Source: DASSUW01 sp036520135
Lineage (GTDB): Bacteria > Actinomycetota > Thermoleophilia > Solirubrobacterales > Solirubrobacteraceae
Assembly: GCA_036520135.1 (NCBI GenBank)
Contig: DATDKF010000305.1
Location: forward strand, 1 to 44,072
DNA: 44,072 bases
Direction: 5' to 3'
Both the position numbers and the translations under genes were made by a program. Positions 8,316 to 17,342 of the stretch are shown here, piece by piece. The notes beneath the pieces are model-generated. The model saw only the letters and a program-made list of their open reading frames with translations, had not been told where the DNA came from and searched no databases. The stretch's first letter is position 1. Each line of letters starts with the position of its first letter.

Positions 8316-8344
8316 ACCGTAGCCGCCGTCCGCGTTCTTGTCAA
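8316..8344 (-). promoter_or_regulatory. divergent promoter for the DUF378-fasciclin unit
   Basis: On the minus strand, TTGACA (complement of 8339-8344) is followed after exactly 17 bp by TACGGT (complement of 8316-8321). This is a near-consensus sigma-70-type promoter, with a start predicted near 8309. Its -35 box coincides with the first CarH-type repeat and with the -35 box of the opposite promoter, so binding there should affect both directions. Confidence 0.6.
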
Positions 8345-8370
8345 GTGTTTGTTCAGATGTTGTATAGTCT
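8338..8370 (+). promoter_or_regulatory. CarH-type operator overlapping the regulator's own promoter
   Basis: Three direct repeats start exactly 11 bp apart at 8338, 8349 and 8360: TTGTCAAG, TTGTTCAG and TTGTATAG. All three fit nTGTnnAn, the reverse complement of the nTnnACAn repeat described for CarH operators. They cover the -35 (TTGTCA, 8338-8343) to the -10 (TATAGT, 8363-8368), which are separated by a 19-bp spacer. The start codon lies 6 bp after the -10 box, so the transcript is probably leaderless. Confidence 0.75.
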
Positions 8371-8374
8371 GGTC

Positions 8375-9265
8375 ATGGACAGCGACGGAGTCCTCCGGAT
8401 CGGCGAGCTGAGCAAGCGCTCAAGGGTGAGCCCCGAGCTGCTGCGCGCGTGGGAGCGCCGTTACGGGCTCCTTCGCCCCGTGCGCTCGGCCGGCGGCCTG
8501 CGCCTCTACACGCCCGCGGACGTCGAGCGCGTGCGTGTCATGCGTCAGCACCTCGCCGACGGCCTGGCCGCCGCCGAGGCGGCGGCACTCGCGTTGCGGG
8601 CCGGGGTCGGCGACGCAGCGGCACCGGTGGCGCTCCGTCCCGAGGCGGTGCGGGACGATCTCGCCGACGCGCTTGACCGGTACGACGAGCCGCGGGCGCA
8701 GGTGATCCTCGACCGGCTGCTCGCCGTGGCGACCGTGGACACGCTGCTTAGCGAGGTCGTCCTGCCGTATCTGCGCGAGCTCGGAGAGCGCTGGCTGCGC
8801 GGTGACGCCTCGGTCGCACAGGAGCACTTCGCCTCCAGCGTCGTGCGCGGGCGACTGCTCGGCCTGGCGCGCGGCTGGGGTCTCGGGCTCGGGCCGACGG
8901 CGGTGCTCGCGTGCCTGCCGGGGGAGCAGCACGACCTCGGCCTGATCGCGTTCGGGCTGGCGTTGCGCTCGCGGGGCTGGCGGATCGTCTATCTCGGCAC
9001 CGATGCGCCGATCGAGACGGTCGAGGAGGTGAGCCGCCAGCTCAATCCGAGCCTCGTGGTCCTCGCCACCGTGAGCAGCGAGCGCCTGGAGCCGGTCGTG
9101 ACGCAACTGCGGGCGCTCGCCGGCCGGCACCGGCTCGCGCTCGGCGGCGCCGCCGCCGCAAACGGCGCGCTGGAGGCCAACGGCGCCCTCGCCCTGCCCG
9201 GCGACCCGATCGCCGAGGCGGCGCGGGTCACGACGCTCATTCAGGGCGGCGGCGAGCCGCTGTGA
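8375..9265 (+). CDS. carH: CarH/LitR-type MerR regulator with B12-binding light-sensor domain
   Basis: 296 residues from ATG 8375. Residues 7-75 are a MerR winged helix (IGELSKRSRVSPELLRAWER, then RYGLLRP). A helical bundle (about 90-170) carries W140 followed nine residues later by E150-H151, the W-x9-EH signature of adenosylcobalamin light sensing. The C-terminal Rossmann-like domain has E184-Q-H186-D-L-G, the ExHxxG base-off B12 motif. Known family behaviour: in the dark the AdoCbl tetramer represses; light breaks the Co-C bond and releases DNA. The 11-bp repeats over its promoter suggest autoregulation. The stop overlaps the next gene (GTGA). The longer frame from 8309 would run through the promoter and is rejected. 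Confidence 0.93.
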   Translation: MDSDGVLRIGELSKRSRVSPELLRAWERRYGLLRPVRSAGGLRLYTPADVERVRVMRQHLADGLAAAEAAALALRAGVGDAAAPVALRPEAVRDDLADALDRYDEPRAQVILDRLLAVATVDTLLSEVVLPYLRELGERWLRGDASVAQEHFASSVVRGRLLGLARGWGLGLGPTAVLACLPGEQHDLGLIAFGLALRSRGWRIVYLGTDAPIETVEEVSRQLNPSLVVLATVSSERLEPVVTQLRALAGRHRLALGGAAAANGALEANGALALPGDPIAEAARVTTLIQGGGEPL

Positions 9266-10167
9266 GAGCCGCCGTCCTGGGAGCCACCGGGTTCGTCGGC
9301 CGCGCGCTCGTTCCGGCACTCGCCCAGCGGGGCGAGGTCGTCGCGGTCTCGCGACGGACGAACGCGCCGGAGCTGGCGGGAGTTCGCTCGGTCACCGCCG
9401 ACCTCACCGACGGCGAATCGACGCGCGGCGCGCTTGAGGGCGTCGACGTCGCCTATCACCTCGTCCACTCGCTCGGCGCGCGCAACTTCTCCGAGCTCGA
9501 TCGGCGGGTGGCCGAGAACGTCGTCGCCGAGGCCGAGCGGGCGGGCGTCGCCCAGATCGTCTATCTCGGCGGGCTCGGCGATGACGCGCCCGACCTCTCG
9601 ACACACCTGCGGAGCAGGACCGAGACCGGCGCCGTCCTCTCGCTCGGAGCCGTTCCGGTAACCACGCTGCGGGCCGCCGTCGTGGTCGGCCGCGGCAGTG
9701 CCGCGTTTGAGACGATCGTCGCCCTCGTCGACCGGCTCCCGGTGATGGTCGCACCGCGATGGGTCTCGACCCCGACCCAGCCGATCGCCCTCACAGACAT
9801 GGTCCGCTACCTCACGGGCGTCGCGGGCCGCACGGAGGCGCTGGGCGAGAGCTTCGACGTCGGCGGCCCGGAGGTAATCACGTACGGAGAGATGATCCAC
9901 CGGATCGCGCGGCTGCGCGCGAAGCGGCCGCTGGTCGTCGAAGTGCCGGTGCTCAGCCCGCGGCTGTCCTCGTACTGGCTGCACCTCGTCACGCCGGTGC
10001 GGGCGAGCGTCGCACGCCCGCTCGTCGAGGGGCTCCGCAACCCGACGATCGCGCGCGACGATCGCATTCGAGGCCTGCTCCCGTTCCCCCTCACGAGCTT
10101 CGCCCACGCCGCTCGGGACGCGCTCGATGAAGCGCGAGATGAGGCCGGTAGGCACGCCGGACGATGA
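9262..10167 (+). CDS. NAD(P)-binding SDR/NmrA-like protein
   Basis: 301 residues from GTG 9262, which overlaps the regulator's TGA by four bases, so the two are translationally coupled. The N-terminus VRAAVLGATGFVGRALVPAL has the GxxGxxG dinucleotide-binding loop. Further family features are AYHLVHSLGARNFSELD (around 70), IVYLGGLGDD (around 100) and LRAAVVVGRGSAAFE. The pattern is that of atypical SDR proteins related to NmrA and complex-I NDUFA9, many of which bind NADP without the YxxxK catalytic pair, and no YxxxK is visible. Coupling to a light regulator suggests a role in a light-induced, perhaps carotenoid or isoprenoid-linked, response; this is inference. Confidence 0.88.
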   Translation: MRAAVLGATGFVGRALVPALAQRGEVVAVSRRTNAPELAGVRSVTADLTDGESTRGALEGVDVAYHLVHSLGARNFSELDRRVAENVVAEAERAGVAQIVYLGGLGDDAPDLSTHLRSRTETGAVLSLGAVPVTTLRAAVVVGRGSAAFETIVALVDRLPVMVAPRWVSTPTQPIALTDMVRYLTGVAGRTEALGESFDVGGPEVITYGEMIHRIARLRAKRPLVVEVPVLSPRLSSYWLHLVTPVRASVARPLVEGLRNPTIARDDRIRGLLPFPLTSFAHAARDALDEARDEAGRHAGR

Positions 10168-10522
10168 CGCCGTCAGATCAGGCCCCTCGCGGATGGCGGT
10201 CAGCGCGTCGCTGCTGCCTTCCACGGATGCAGGAGCGGTGCGAGCGCCGTCCGTGCTGCGGCACACGCCTGGAGATTGTCGATCTGTAGGCGCCTGTGCC
10301 CGCCGTGTGGCAGAGGCTCGCTAAGCGCCGGAAGCAGGCGTCGCCGTCGAACACGAGCGCCGGCGCCAGGCATGCGGTACCGACGCTCCGGAACGGTCCC
10401 AGGCCGCCAATCGCGGTTGTGCCTTACAGACGACAGGTAGCTCGTAATCGCGAGCACGGCAGGGCTCTCCGCCATCACGCGCATGGCGGCCGCGAGCGGC
10501 GGGTAGTGCCCCGGCTCCCGAC
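10168..10522. other. 355 bp without a recognisable gene
   Basis: Open frames on both strands are short or rich in arginine and proline, and none resembles a family. No stem-loop with a T run follows the NAD(P)-binding gene. Confidence 0.4.
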
Positions 10523-10621
10523 ATGTTCCTGTTCTTCTCCAACCGCCTGGGCTGTCTCGGCTCCCTGCTCGTGTCAGCCATCGTCACCATCGTGCTGCTG
10601 CTGATCCTCGGCGTCCTCTAG
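10523..10621 (+). CDS. 32-residue small membrane protein
   Basis: ATG at 10523 gives MFLFFSNRLGCLGSLLVSAI then VTIVLLLILGVL and TAG. The product is almost entirely one transmembrane helix preceded by FFSNRLGCLGSLLVS, a motif I recall from very short conserved actinobacterial proteins. Upstream bases show only a weak ribosome-binding site. It is too short for usual gene callers. Function unknown; single-helix proteins of this kind often modulate membrane complexes, but nothing here says which. Confidence 0.55.
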   Translation: MFLFFSNRLGCLGSLLVSAIVTIVLLLILGVL

Positions 10622-10726
10622 CCAGCGCCCGAGATGTCGCAGTGCTGGGCGGACGGCCGTCGAGAACGTCTCAAAGAAGGCGTTTTACGTGCCGACGAGA
10701 TCCTCGGTGCCCGGCTCGACGGCGCT

Positions 10727-10843
10727 TCAGGACTTCCTCAGCCGTCGGTGTCGCGGCCTGTGGCAAGGTCGCGCATCGTCGTCGAAGGCCGGATCGTCCG
10801 CGTCCAGCTTCTCGAGCCGGTGCAGCGTCTCCTGAGCGGCCAT
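10727..10843 (-). CDS. possible short polar protein (38 aa or fewer)
   Basis: ATG at 10843 is preceded by GGGAGG at ideal spacing. The product starts MAAQETLHRLEKLDADDPAF then DDD, a helical, acidic, coding-like stretch. After that the frame turns arginine-rich, while a one-base shift would give MRDLATGRDTDG and a stop at 10738. It may be a real micro-gene with an indel, or the relic of a larger helical protein. The rest of the 10622-10983 interval shows nothing. Confidence 0.3.
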   Translation of the reverse strand: MAAQETLHRLEKLDADDPAFDDDARPCHRPRHRRLRKS

Positions 10844-10983
10844 CGCTGCCTCCCGGAGGTCCACTCCCCAGACGCGCGCGCTCGCGAAACGCGGCTTGTC
10901 CGCGACGACACCGCACCCCGAGAGCCGTCGTCCCTATCCTGACGCTTGGCTTGTGGGGCGGCCGCCAGGGGCAATCCGTCGTC

Positions 10984-11481
10984 ATGCCTCGATCCGGAGC
11001 GGGACAGTTCCTCACTATCTACATGAACGACCAGCTGGCGGCGGGCGTGTTGTGGCGTGAGGTCGCCAGGCGCTCGCAGCGCAGCAACAGCGGCACGCCG
11101 GCGGGCGATGCGCTCCAGCGCGTCGCCACCGCGATCGCCGACGACGTGGTGACGTTCGAGCAGATCATGGATCGCCTGGGGCTGCGCCGGAGTCGCGTCA
11201 AGCCGGCGCTGGCCGTGGTGGCCGAGCGGGCCGGCCGACTCAAGCTCAACGGCCGGCTGACCTCCTACTCCCCACTGAGTCGCTTCGCCGAGCTCGACTT
11301 TCTCGCCATCGGCATCGAGGGCAAGAAACAGCTGTGGCAGAACCTGCGCGACGGCGCCGATCTCGCGACGCGTCTACCGGACGTCGATTTCGATGGGCTC
11401 GTCGAGCGCGCGCAGCGCCAGCGCGACGACATCGAGCCGTTCCGACGAGCGGCGGGTGAGGCGGCCCTGCGCGGCGGGTGA
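10984..11481 (+). CDS. conserved-type hypothetical helical protein (165 aa)
   Basis: ATG at 10984 (MPRSGAGQFLTIYMNDQLAA). The product is all-helical: AAGVLWREVARRSQRSN, VATAIADDVVTFEQIMDRLG, RSRVKPALAVVAERAGRLKL, then FAELDFLAIGIEGKKQLWQN and a final acidic helix. The GRLKLNGRL...SPLSRFAELDFLAIGIEGK segment resembles a ferritin-like four-helix protein seen in actinobacteria, but I cannot assign a function, and the metal-binding Glu/His pairs of ferritins are not evident. The frame is open upstream to 10642, where composition is not coding-like; the chosen ATG begins the helical region. Confidence 0.72.
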   Translation: MPRSGAGQFLTIYMNDQLAAGVLWREVARRSQRSNSGTPAGDALQRVATAIADDVVTFEQIMDRLGLRRSRVKPALAVVAERAGRLKLNGRLTSYSPLSRFAELDFLAIGIEGKKQLWQNLRDGADLATRLPDVDFDGLVERAQRQRDDIEPFRRAAGEAALRGG

Positions 11482-11689
11482 GCCAACGGTGGCTGGACGC
11501 CGGCGCGGAGCGGGAGCCGAGGCGCCCGCGGGCCCGGCCGACCTTCGTCGGTCGCGGCCGCGCGGCTTCGCCGTACGGCGCGGCTTGTGGCCTTGGGCGC
11601 TGGCGGTGGCGTGCGAGCGCGCCGCCAACCCGGTCGGGATCGCGGTGCTCGGCGGCGCGGCGCTGACGAGCTACGCCTCGCGTCGAATG

Positions 11690-12230
11690 CCGACTAAGCC
11701 ACGTCGCCGGCATCAGCCCTCCACCGGTGTTCCAGGGGTCGAAGTCCACGTCGGGCGCGTCTGGTGGCAGCGGCTGGTGAAGTCGCAGGACACCCACGCG
11801 CTCCCAGCGCGCGAGCGAACGGCTCGCCACGACGTCGAAGCTCCGCCCTCATCGATCGCGGCGCGCATGGCGGCAAGCGGCGGTCGGGGCCGCGGCATCA
11901 GGCCAATCACCAAGGGGTTCGCGCCGGCGCGATAGGGCAGGCAGGTCGAGCAGGGCTGCGAAAACCAATGCGGGGCCGGTAGGGACAGATGGCGCAGCAC
12001 CGGCAGCCCGGACGACGCGTTGATGAGCAGATCCTGGTGGCGGCCCAGCCCGTAGGCATCCACCAGCCGCACCGCGATGGCAAAGAAATCGGCGACCCGC
12101 TCAGGCAACCCAAGGCCGCGTGAGACGCGCGCGATGACCGGATAGCGGGCGCCCGCGCGCATCGCGTCGGCCGCCGCGCAATCCATGCCTCGCCGTCGCG
12201 TGCATCGGCGTCGTCTAGGCACGCGGTGGA
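11690..12230 (-). pseudogene. catalase-fold-like protein, copy 2, truncated and frameshifted
   Basis: One frame reads ARYPVIARVSRGLGLPERVA, then FFAIAVRLVDAYGLGRHQDL and LLINASSGLPVLRHLSLPAP, and later LPYRAGANPLVIGLMPRPRP. After about 11810 a second frame gives VASRSLARWERVGVLRLHQP, then DAPDVDFDPWNTGGGLMPAT. Aligned with 3670-4412 the two copies share RxSRxLGLP, DAYGxGxHQD and the terminal GGGLxP. The N-terminal HPxG block is missing or scrambled here. The two copies are clearly paralogues with many differences, not a recent duplication. Confidence 0.6.
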
Positions 12231-12308
12231 ATCCCTGAACAGGCGTTTGCGCCGACGCCTGCGCCGGGCACCCGCCGACGACGTGCGAATCAACCACAGA
12301 GAGAGACG

Positions 12309-12815
12309 ATGACCGACCGAGAGACGACGGAGCGGACCGCGAGCGGTCCGGTCGGCAGGCTGGCCGGTAAGGCCAAGGCGGCCGCGGGCTCGGCGCTTGG
12401 CAACGAGGAGCTGGCCCGCGAGGGCCGCCTTCAGCAGGCGCAGAGCGATGCCGAGCTGGCGGCGAGCCGCGAGCAGGAGGGAGCGCGACTGCAGCAGGCG
12501 GCGGCCGATGTGGACGCCGAGAAGGCGGAGATCGCGCGCGCGCGAACGCCTCGAGACCGAGCTCGCGGCGAGCGAACGGCAGGCCGAGATCGAGCGCGAC
12601 CGGCGGCGCGTTGAAGCGCAGTCACGGCAGCGCAGGCCGCTCGCGAGTGGGCGGAGGCCGAAGTCGACCGGTGTGCCGGCGAGCGTGCGGCGGATGCCGT
12701 CGACCGCGAGGCCGAGGCGGAACGCGTGAGAGATCGCCAGGAGTTCGTCCGCCTGGAGCAGGAGGCGCGACGCGCCAAGGCGCGTGCCGACGCGATCGAC
12801 CCCGAGGGGCGCTAG
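12309..12815 (+). pseudogene. CsbD-like N-terminus plus coiled coil, two frameshifts
   Basis: ATG at 12309, after a GAGAGA run. Residues about 15-45 (GPVGRLAGKAKAAAGSALGN, ELAREGRLQQAQSD) match the CsbD-like stress-protein pattern. Glutamate/arginine/alanine coiled coil follows. The reading frame is lost near 12551 within a GC repeat, continues as RLETELAASERQAEIERDRR, is lost again near 12619 (CAGTC for CAG GTC), and continues as VTAAQAAREWAEAEVDRCAG to KARADAIDPEGR, with a TAG that abuts the next ATG. Restored, it would be about 168 residues. The restored end touching the next start argues that the gene was functional recently or is misread. Confidence 0.65.
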
Positions 12816-13442
12816 ATGGACCTTCTGTCGCTTCCACGCCACGCGGTCGCGGGGTACATCAAGCTCGCCCGCCTCCCGCTCGACACGACGGTCAAGCTGG
12901 CGGGCCGCGGCGAGCGCGGCAAGCTGGTCGTCGATCGCGCGGGAGCGGCCGCGCGCGACGTCGCCGGTGCCACGCTGGGCGACGACGAGCTGCGCCGCGA
13001 CGCCCAGCTCCGCCGCGCCGCTACCGATGAGCGTGAGCGGGCGCACGACCTCCGAGACGCCGCCGAGCAGCGCGAGCGCGACGCCGACGAGCAGCGCGAG
13101 CGCGACGCCGACGAGCGGTACGCCGAACGCAAGCAGACCGCCGCCGGGCGCCGGAGGCAAGCCTCGCAGCGGGCCGGCCCCAAGCGCCGGACGGCCGAGC
13201 AAAGGCACGACGCCAACCGCAGCCAGGTCCGCAAGACCGCCCGGGCGCGGAAGGCCGCGACCGACCGCGCCACCGCCTCCAAGCAGGACGCCATCGACGC
13301 GCGCGCCAAGCGCCAGCGTCTCTCGACGCTGGATCGCACTGCGGAGGCGCTCGAGCGCCGCGACGCCGCAGTCACCGCCCAGGACGAGGCCAAACGACTC
13401 GGCGACGCCGCCGCACGCGCCAAGGCAAAGCGCAAGAGCTGA
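12816..13442 (+). CDS. long charged coiled-coil protein (208 aa)
   Basis: ATG at 12816 directly follows the TAG of the CsbD-like gene. Residues 1-30 (MDLLSLPRHAVAGYIKLARL, PLDTTVKLAG) are amphipathic. The remainder is an almost uninterrupted charged coiled coil rich in Arg, Glu, Asp, Ala and Gln, including a perfectly repeated EQRERDAD octad. The N-terminal layout (MDLLxLP...KLARLPLD) recalls actinobacterial proteins sometimes annotated as IF2-family, found beside CsbD-like genes; that label is unreliable. Likely a stress- or envelope-associated filamentous protein; function unproven. Its stop abuts the truncated YihY. Confidence 0.75.
   Translation: MDLLSLPRHAVAGYIKLARLPLDTTVKLAGRGERGKLVVDRAGAAARDVAGATLGDDELRRDAQLRRAATDERERAHDLRDAAEQRERDADEQRERDADERYAERKQTAAGRRRQASQRAGPKRRTAEQRHDANRSQVRKTARARKAATDRATASKQDAIDARAKRQRLSTLDRTAEALERRDAAVTAQDEAKRLGDAAARAKAKRKS
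13065..13112 (+). repeat. 24-bp perfect tandem duplication inside the coiled-coil gene
   Basis: Two identical 24-bp units (13065-13088 and 13089-13112) encode EQRERDAD twice. They keep the reading frame and coiled-coil register. Confidence 0.85.
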
Positions 13443-13692
13443 CGGCACGACGTGGGCCATCGCATCGGCCGCGTTCGCCTTCTACGTCGCCAACTTCGGC
13501 TACTACAACAAGACGTACGGCAGCGTGGCCGGGGTGATCGTGTTCCTGGTGTGGCTCTCGATCACGAATCTCGTGATCCTCCTCGGCGCCGAGCTCAACG
13601 CCGAGCTCGAGCGCGGCCGGCAGATCCACGCCGGCCACCCGCCCGACAAGGAACCGTTCCTGCCGCCACGCGAGCCCTGGGAGCGCCACTGA
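13443..13692 (+). pseudogene. 3' remnant of a YihY/BrkB family gene
   Basis: Only the C-terminal ~80 residues remain: WAIASAAFAFYVANFGYYNK, TYGSVAGVIVFLVWLSITNL, VILLGAELNAELERGRQIHA, ending PREPWERH. It lines up with the end of the intact YihY at 38784-39779 (ASAAFAFYVANFG, KTYG, LVW, ILLGAxLNAExER) but differs at many positions, so it comes from another paralogue. No start, ribosome-binding site or N-terminal helices precede it, and similarity begins right after the stop of the coiled-coil gene. This marks a deletion or recombination junction at about 13443. Confidence 0.85.
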
Positions 13693-13967
13693 TCGAGCCG
13701 AGCGTGTCTAGCCGCCAGCGTGCTCGGGACTGCTCCACCATCGACCGGTGGCCCGCCGACCGCCGCGAGGGGAGGGCCGCGCCGGACCGCCGTCAGCTGT
13801 CACGCCAGCTCGCTGCCATCCTCACCCAGAACGGCGAGGCAGACCTTGCGCGCCCGGCGTGAGTACCTGGCATTGGTCGCGCGGCACTAGGGAGCGCCCA
13901 CGGCGTCGCGTCAGAACGCTGATCACCGGGTGACTGCTTCGCCGCCCGCTGGTGGTAGGGCGCGGGC

Positions 13968-14894
13968 ATGGAGACCGACCGCAAGCGCCTCGTCGAGCGC
14001 GACGTCCGCGCGAACGACCCGAACCTCAGCACGGAGGCCAACGAGCTCCTGACCGACGAGCTCCGCGAGGCGGTGGGCAGCGACCGCCTGGCTGTTCCGG
14101 TCGAGGCGGCACGCGGTGCCGGCACGCTCGGCGCGAGCGAGCGTCGCACCGTCGCAACCCTCCTCGCCGCGAACCGGCTGCTGGTCGGCATCACGTTCAT
14201 CGTCCTGCTGATCGTCGGCGTGATCGTCGGGCTCGCCACGGGCAGTTGGTGGGCGGTCGTCACCGCCGCCGGCGTGCACGCGCTCGGGACGCTCGCCGTG
14301 ATCTCCATGGCGCTGCGGCTCTCGACCGAGGTCGAGCATGTCGCGCCGTCGACCGCGGCGCGCCTCGAGGAGGAGGGCGTTGCCGATCCGGATCGTGCGC
14401 TCACGGATCTCATCGAGAGCTACGGGTCACCGCGACAGGCGCGGGGAGCCGCGGAGGTCGTCTCAACGGGTCACAACCGCGTGACGGTTGCTCCCGGCGA
14501 CGACCCGCTCCGCTCGACGGTGGAGCAGAAGACTGCGGTCACCCCGGCCGGATCGCCGGTCGAGCCGTCCACGCATCGTGGTGCCCCAGCGCTGCTGCCG
14601 ATCGCAGCGGTGGGCGGCTCGCTCGCCGTCAGCATCGGCGCGGCGATCGCCATCGGCGGGATTGCGTGGGTAGGGGCCGCGGTGCTCGTCGGCGCGAGCC
14701 TCGCCTGGGTGGTGCTCGTGCGGCGGTTCGATGCTGCGGGTGAGACGCAGACCGACGAGCCGCGCCTCGGACGGGAACCGGGCGACGGCGCGGCGGGCCG
14801 TCGCAGGCGGCTGCTGCCGACGGTCGCTGTCGTCGTCGCCGCGGTCGTCGGCGGCGTGATCCTCGTCGGCGCCATCGGCGGCTATCTCTCGTAG
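13968..14894 (+). CDS. hypothetical membrane protein, four helices (308 aa)
   Basis: ATG at 13968. Residues 1-65 are polar (METDRKRLVERDVRANDPNL, then TDELREAVGSDRLAVPVEAA). Helices follow at about 67-90 (LLAANRLLVGITFIVLLIVG) and 95-120. A long hydrophilic loop (125-205) contains DRALTDLIESYGSPRQARGA. Two more helices lie at about 205-245 and a final one at 285-306. The N-terminal acidic motif plus paired helices suggest a membrane anchor with a cytoplasmic regulatory part. No family recognised. The gene is intact, and the stretch before it (13693-13967) shows no gene. Confidence 0.72.
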   Translation: METDRKRLVERDVRANDPNLSTEANELLTDELREAVGSDRLAVPVEAARGAGTLGASERRTVATLLAANRLLVGITFIVLLIVGVIVGLATGSWWAVVTAAGVHALGTLAVISMALRLSTEVEHVAPSTAARLEEEGVADPDRALTDLIESYGSPRQARGAAEVVSTGHNRVTVAPGDDPLRSTVEQKTAVTPAGSPVEPSTHRGAPALLPIAAVGGSLAVSIGAAIAIGGIAWVGAAVLVGASLAWVVLVRRFDAAGETQTDEPRLGREPGDGAAGRRRRLLPTVAVVVAAVVGGVILVGAIGGYLS

Positions 14895-15059
14895 CGGGCG
14901 GCCCCTCGACCATGAGCTTCATCGGACTCCTTACGTCGCTCGCCGCGCCGGGCAGCCCCGAGCCATGAAGCGGCCCTCCTCCCGCGGCGCCGGGCGCGCG
15001 GTCGGACCTGTCGGAGTCGCGGACGCGCTCGGCTGGCCAGCTCGGCGCTCGGTGCGCCG

Positions 15060-15814
15060 ATGGTGCTGACGCCACGGCGCTTCCTGCGCGCGATTGGCGT
15101 ACGACCGGATCCGGACGCCGTCGGCTGGACGATCGCGGTCGGCGTCCGCGAGCACGTCGCGACCCTGAACATCGTCGCCATGCGCCAGCGGCGGATCGGC
15201 GTGTGGTCGCGCGTCGCCGGCGACACGATGGACCTGGTCCTGCTCGCGCGGGCCTATAGGCATAAGCGCTCCGACGGCACGCGGCTGATCGCCGCCGCCG
15301 GACTAGTAGGGGGCATCATGGTTGCGGACCTGGTCACCGCGGTCCTTCTGACCCGCGCCGAGGGGTCGCACGTCCGCGCCGGCAGTGGGAGTGCCGGCGA
15401 GGGCGCCGAGCACGACGCCGCAGACGCGCCGGGCCGCGTGACGACGGCGGTGACGATCCGCCGGCCGGCTGAAGAAGTGCGCCGGGCGTTCCGCGACTTC
15501 GACTGGACGGCGTTCAACCGCGCCGACGTCGAGGCTTCGGGCGGCGTGCGCTTCACGCCCGCGCCCGGCGACCGAGGGACCGAGGTCCAGGTCGACCACG
15601 ACCCACACGTGCGCGGCGGCGCGCTCGGGGAAGCCGCGGGGAGCCTGCTCGGGCGGGCGCCCGACCAGCGGATCGAGGACGAGCTGCGGCGGTTCAAGGC
15701 GCTCATGGAAACCGGTGTCGTTGTGCGGTCGGCGACGTCGCCCGAGGGCCCGTCCTCCACCCGTCAGATCCTGCACAAGCGCCAGCCGGCGCAGCCGCTC
15801 GGAGAGGATCGCTG

Positions 15815-15815
<1 letters not shown>
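15060..15815 (+). CDS. membrane-anchored SRPBCC (cyclase/dehydrase-like) protein, probable N-terminal frameshift
   Basis: The open frame from ATG 15060 gives 251 residues. The N-terminal half (RRFLRAIGVRPDPDAVGWTI, then HVATLNIVAMRQRRIGVWSR, VAGDTMDLVLLARAY and a helix near 80-100) is the integral-membrane part typical of these fusions. Residues 125-250 are an SRPBCC-type domain (TTAVTIRRPAEEVRRAFRDF, FTPAPGDRGTEVQVDHDPHV, RIEDELRRFKALMETG). Related proteins usually begin with GWFSLGLG before this point. Here GVADALGW appears in another frame, entered from ATG 14965, so the true start may be 14965 with an indel near 15035. It overlaps the alcohol dehydrogenase start by one base (TGATG). Confidence 0.78.
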
Positions 15816-16986
<1,171 letters not shown>

Positions 16987-16990
<4 letters not shown>

Positions 16991-17223
16991 TCCGCCAGCT
17001 GTTGCGCGCCTACCCGCTGCGGCGGCTCCTGACCGGCGGCTGCTCGCACCGCCACCGCTACGGCCGCCGAGCGCATCGGCGGACCGGCTTCTTCGGGCCG
17101 TTCCCGTACTACTCCAGGCGCACGCGCGGCGGCTCGCGCGTCACCGTCTCCGGATGCTGCCTGCCGATCCCGCTCGGCATCGTCGTCGCCTGCGCCGCCG
17201 GAGCCCGGCTGCTCCGCAGGTAG
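16987..17223 (+). CDS. 78-residue basic protein with hydrophobic C-terminus
   Basis: ATG 16987 overlaps the dehydrogenase stop by four bases (ATGA). The product starts MIRQLLRAYPLRRLLTGGCS, continues with a basic, histidine- and glycine-rich stretch (HRHRYGRRAHRRTGFFGPFP), and ends in a short hydrophobic segment, CCLPIPLGIVVACAAGARLL. It may be a small tail-anchored membrane protein. The same frame is open across the whole dehydrogenase gene but only as a shadow. Function unknown. Confidence 0.6.
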
Positions 17224-17342
17224 CGCACACCGCGCGCATCTCGCGTCGGCTGCTCCGGGTCAGCGCCGGCGTGCACCGAGCAGACCAGCCGCGAGGCGGA
17301 GCGCCATGGGCGGGGTCGAGAACGGCTAATACGGCGGTCCTC

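Noticed and set aside
13040..13130. Possible CRISPR-like tandem repeats
   Set aside because: Only two 24-bp units without spacers, in frame inside a coiled-coil gene. No CRISPR array or cas gene occurs in the window.
11907..13460. 517-residue minus-strand ORF
   Set aside because: Its middle is the antisense of the CsbD-like and coiled-coil genes; only its last part carries the decayed catalase-like copy in one frame.
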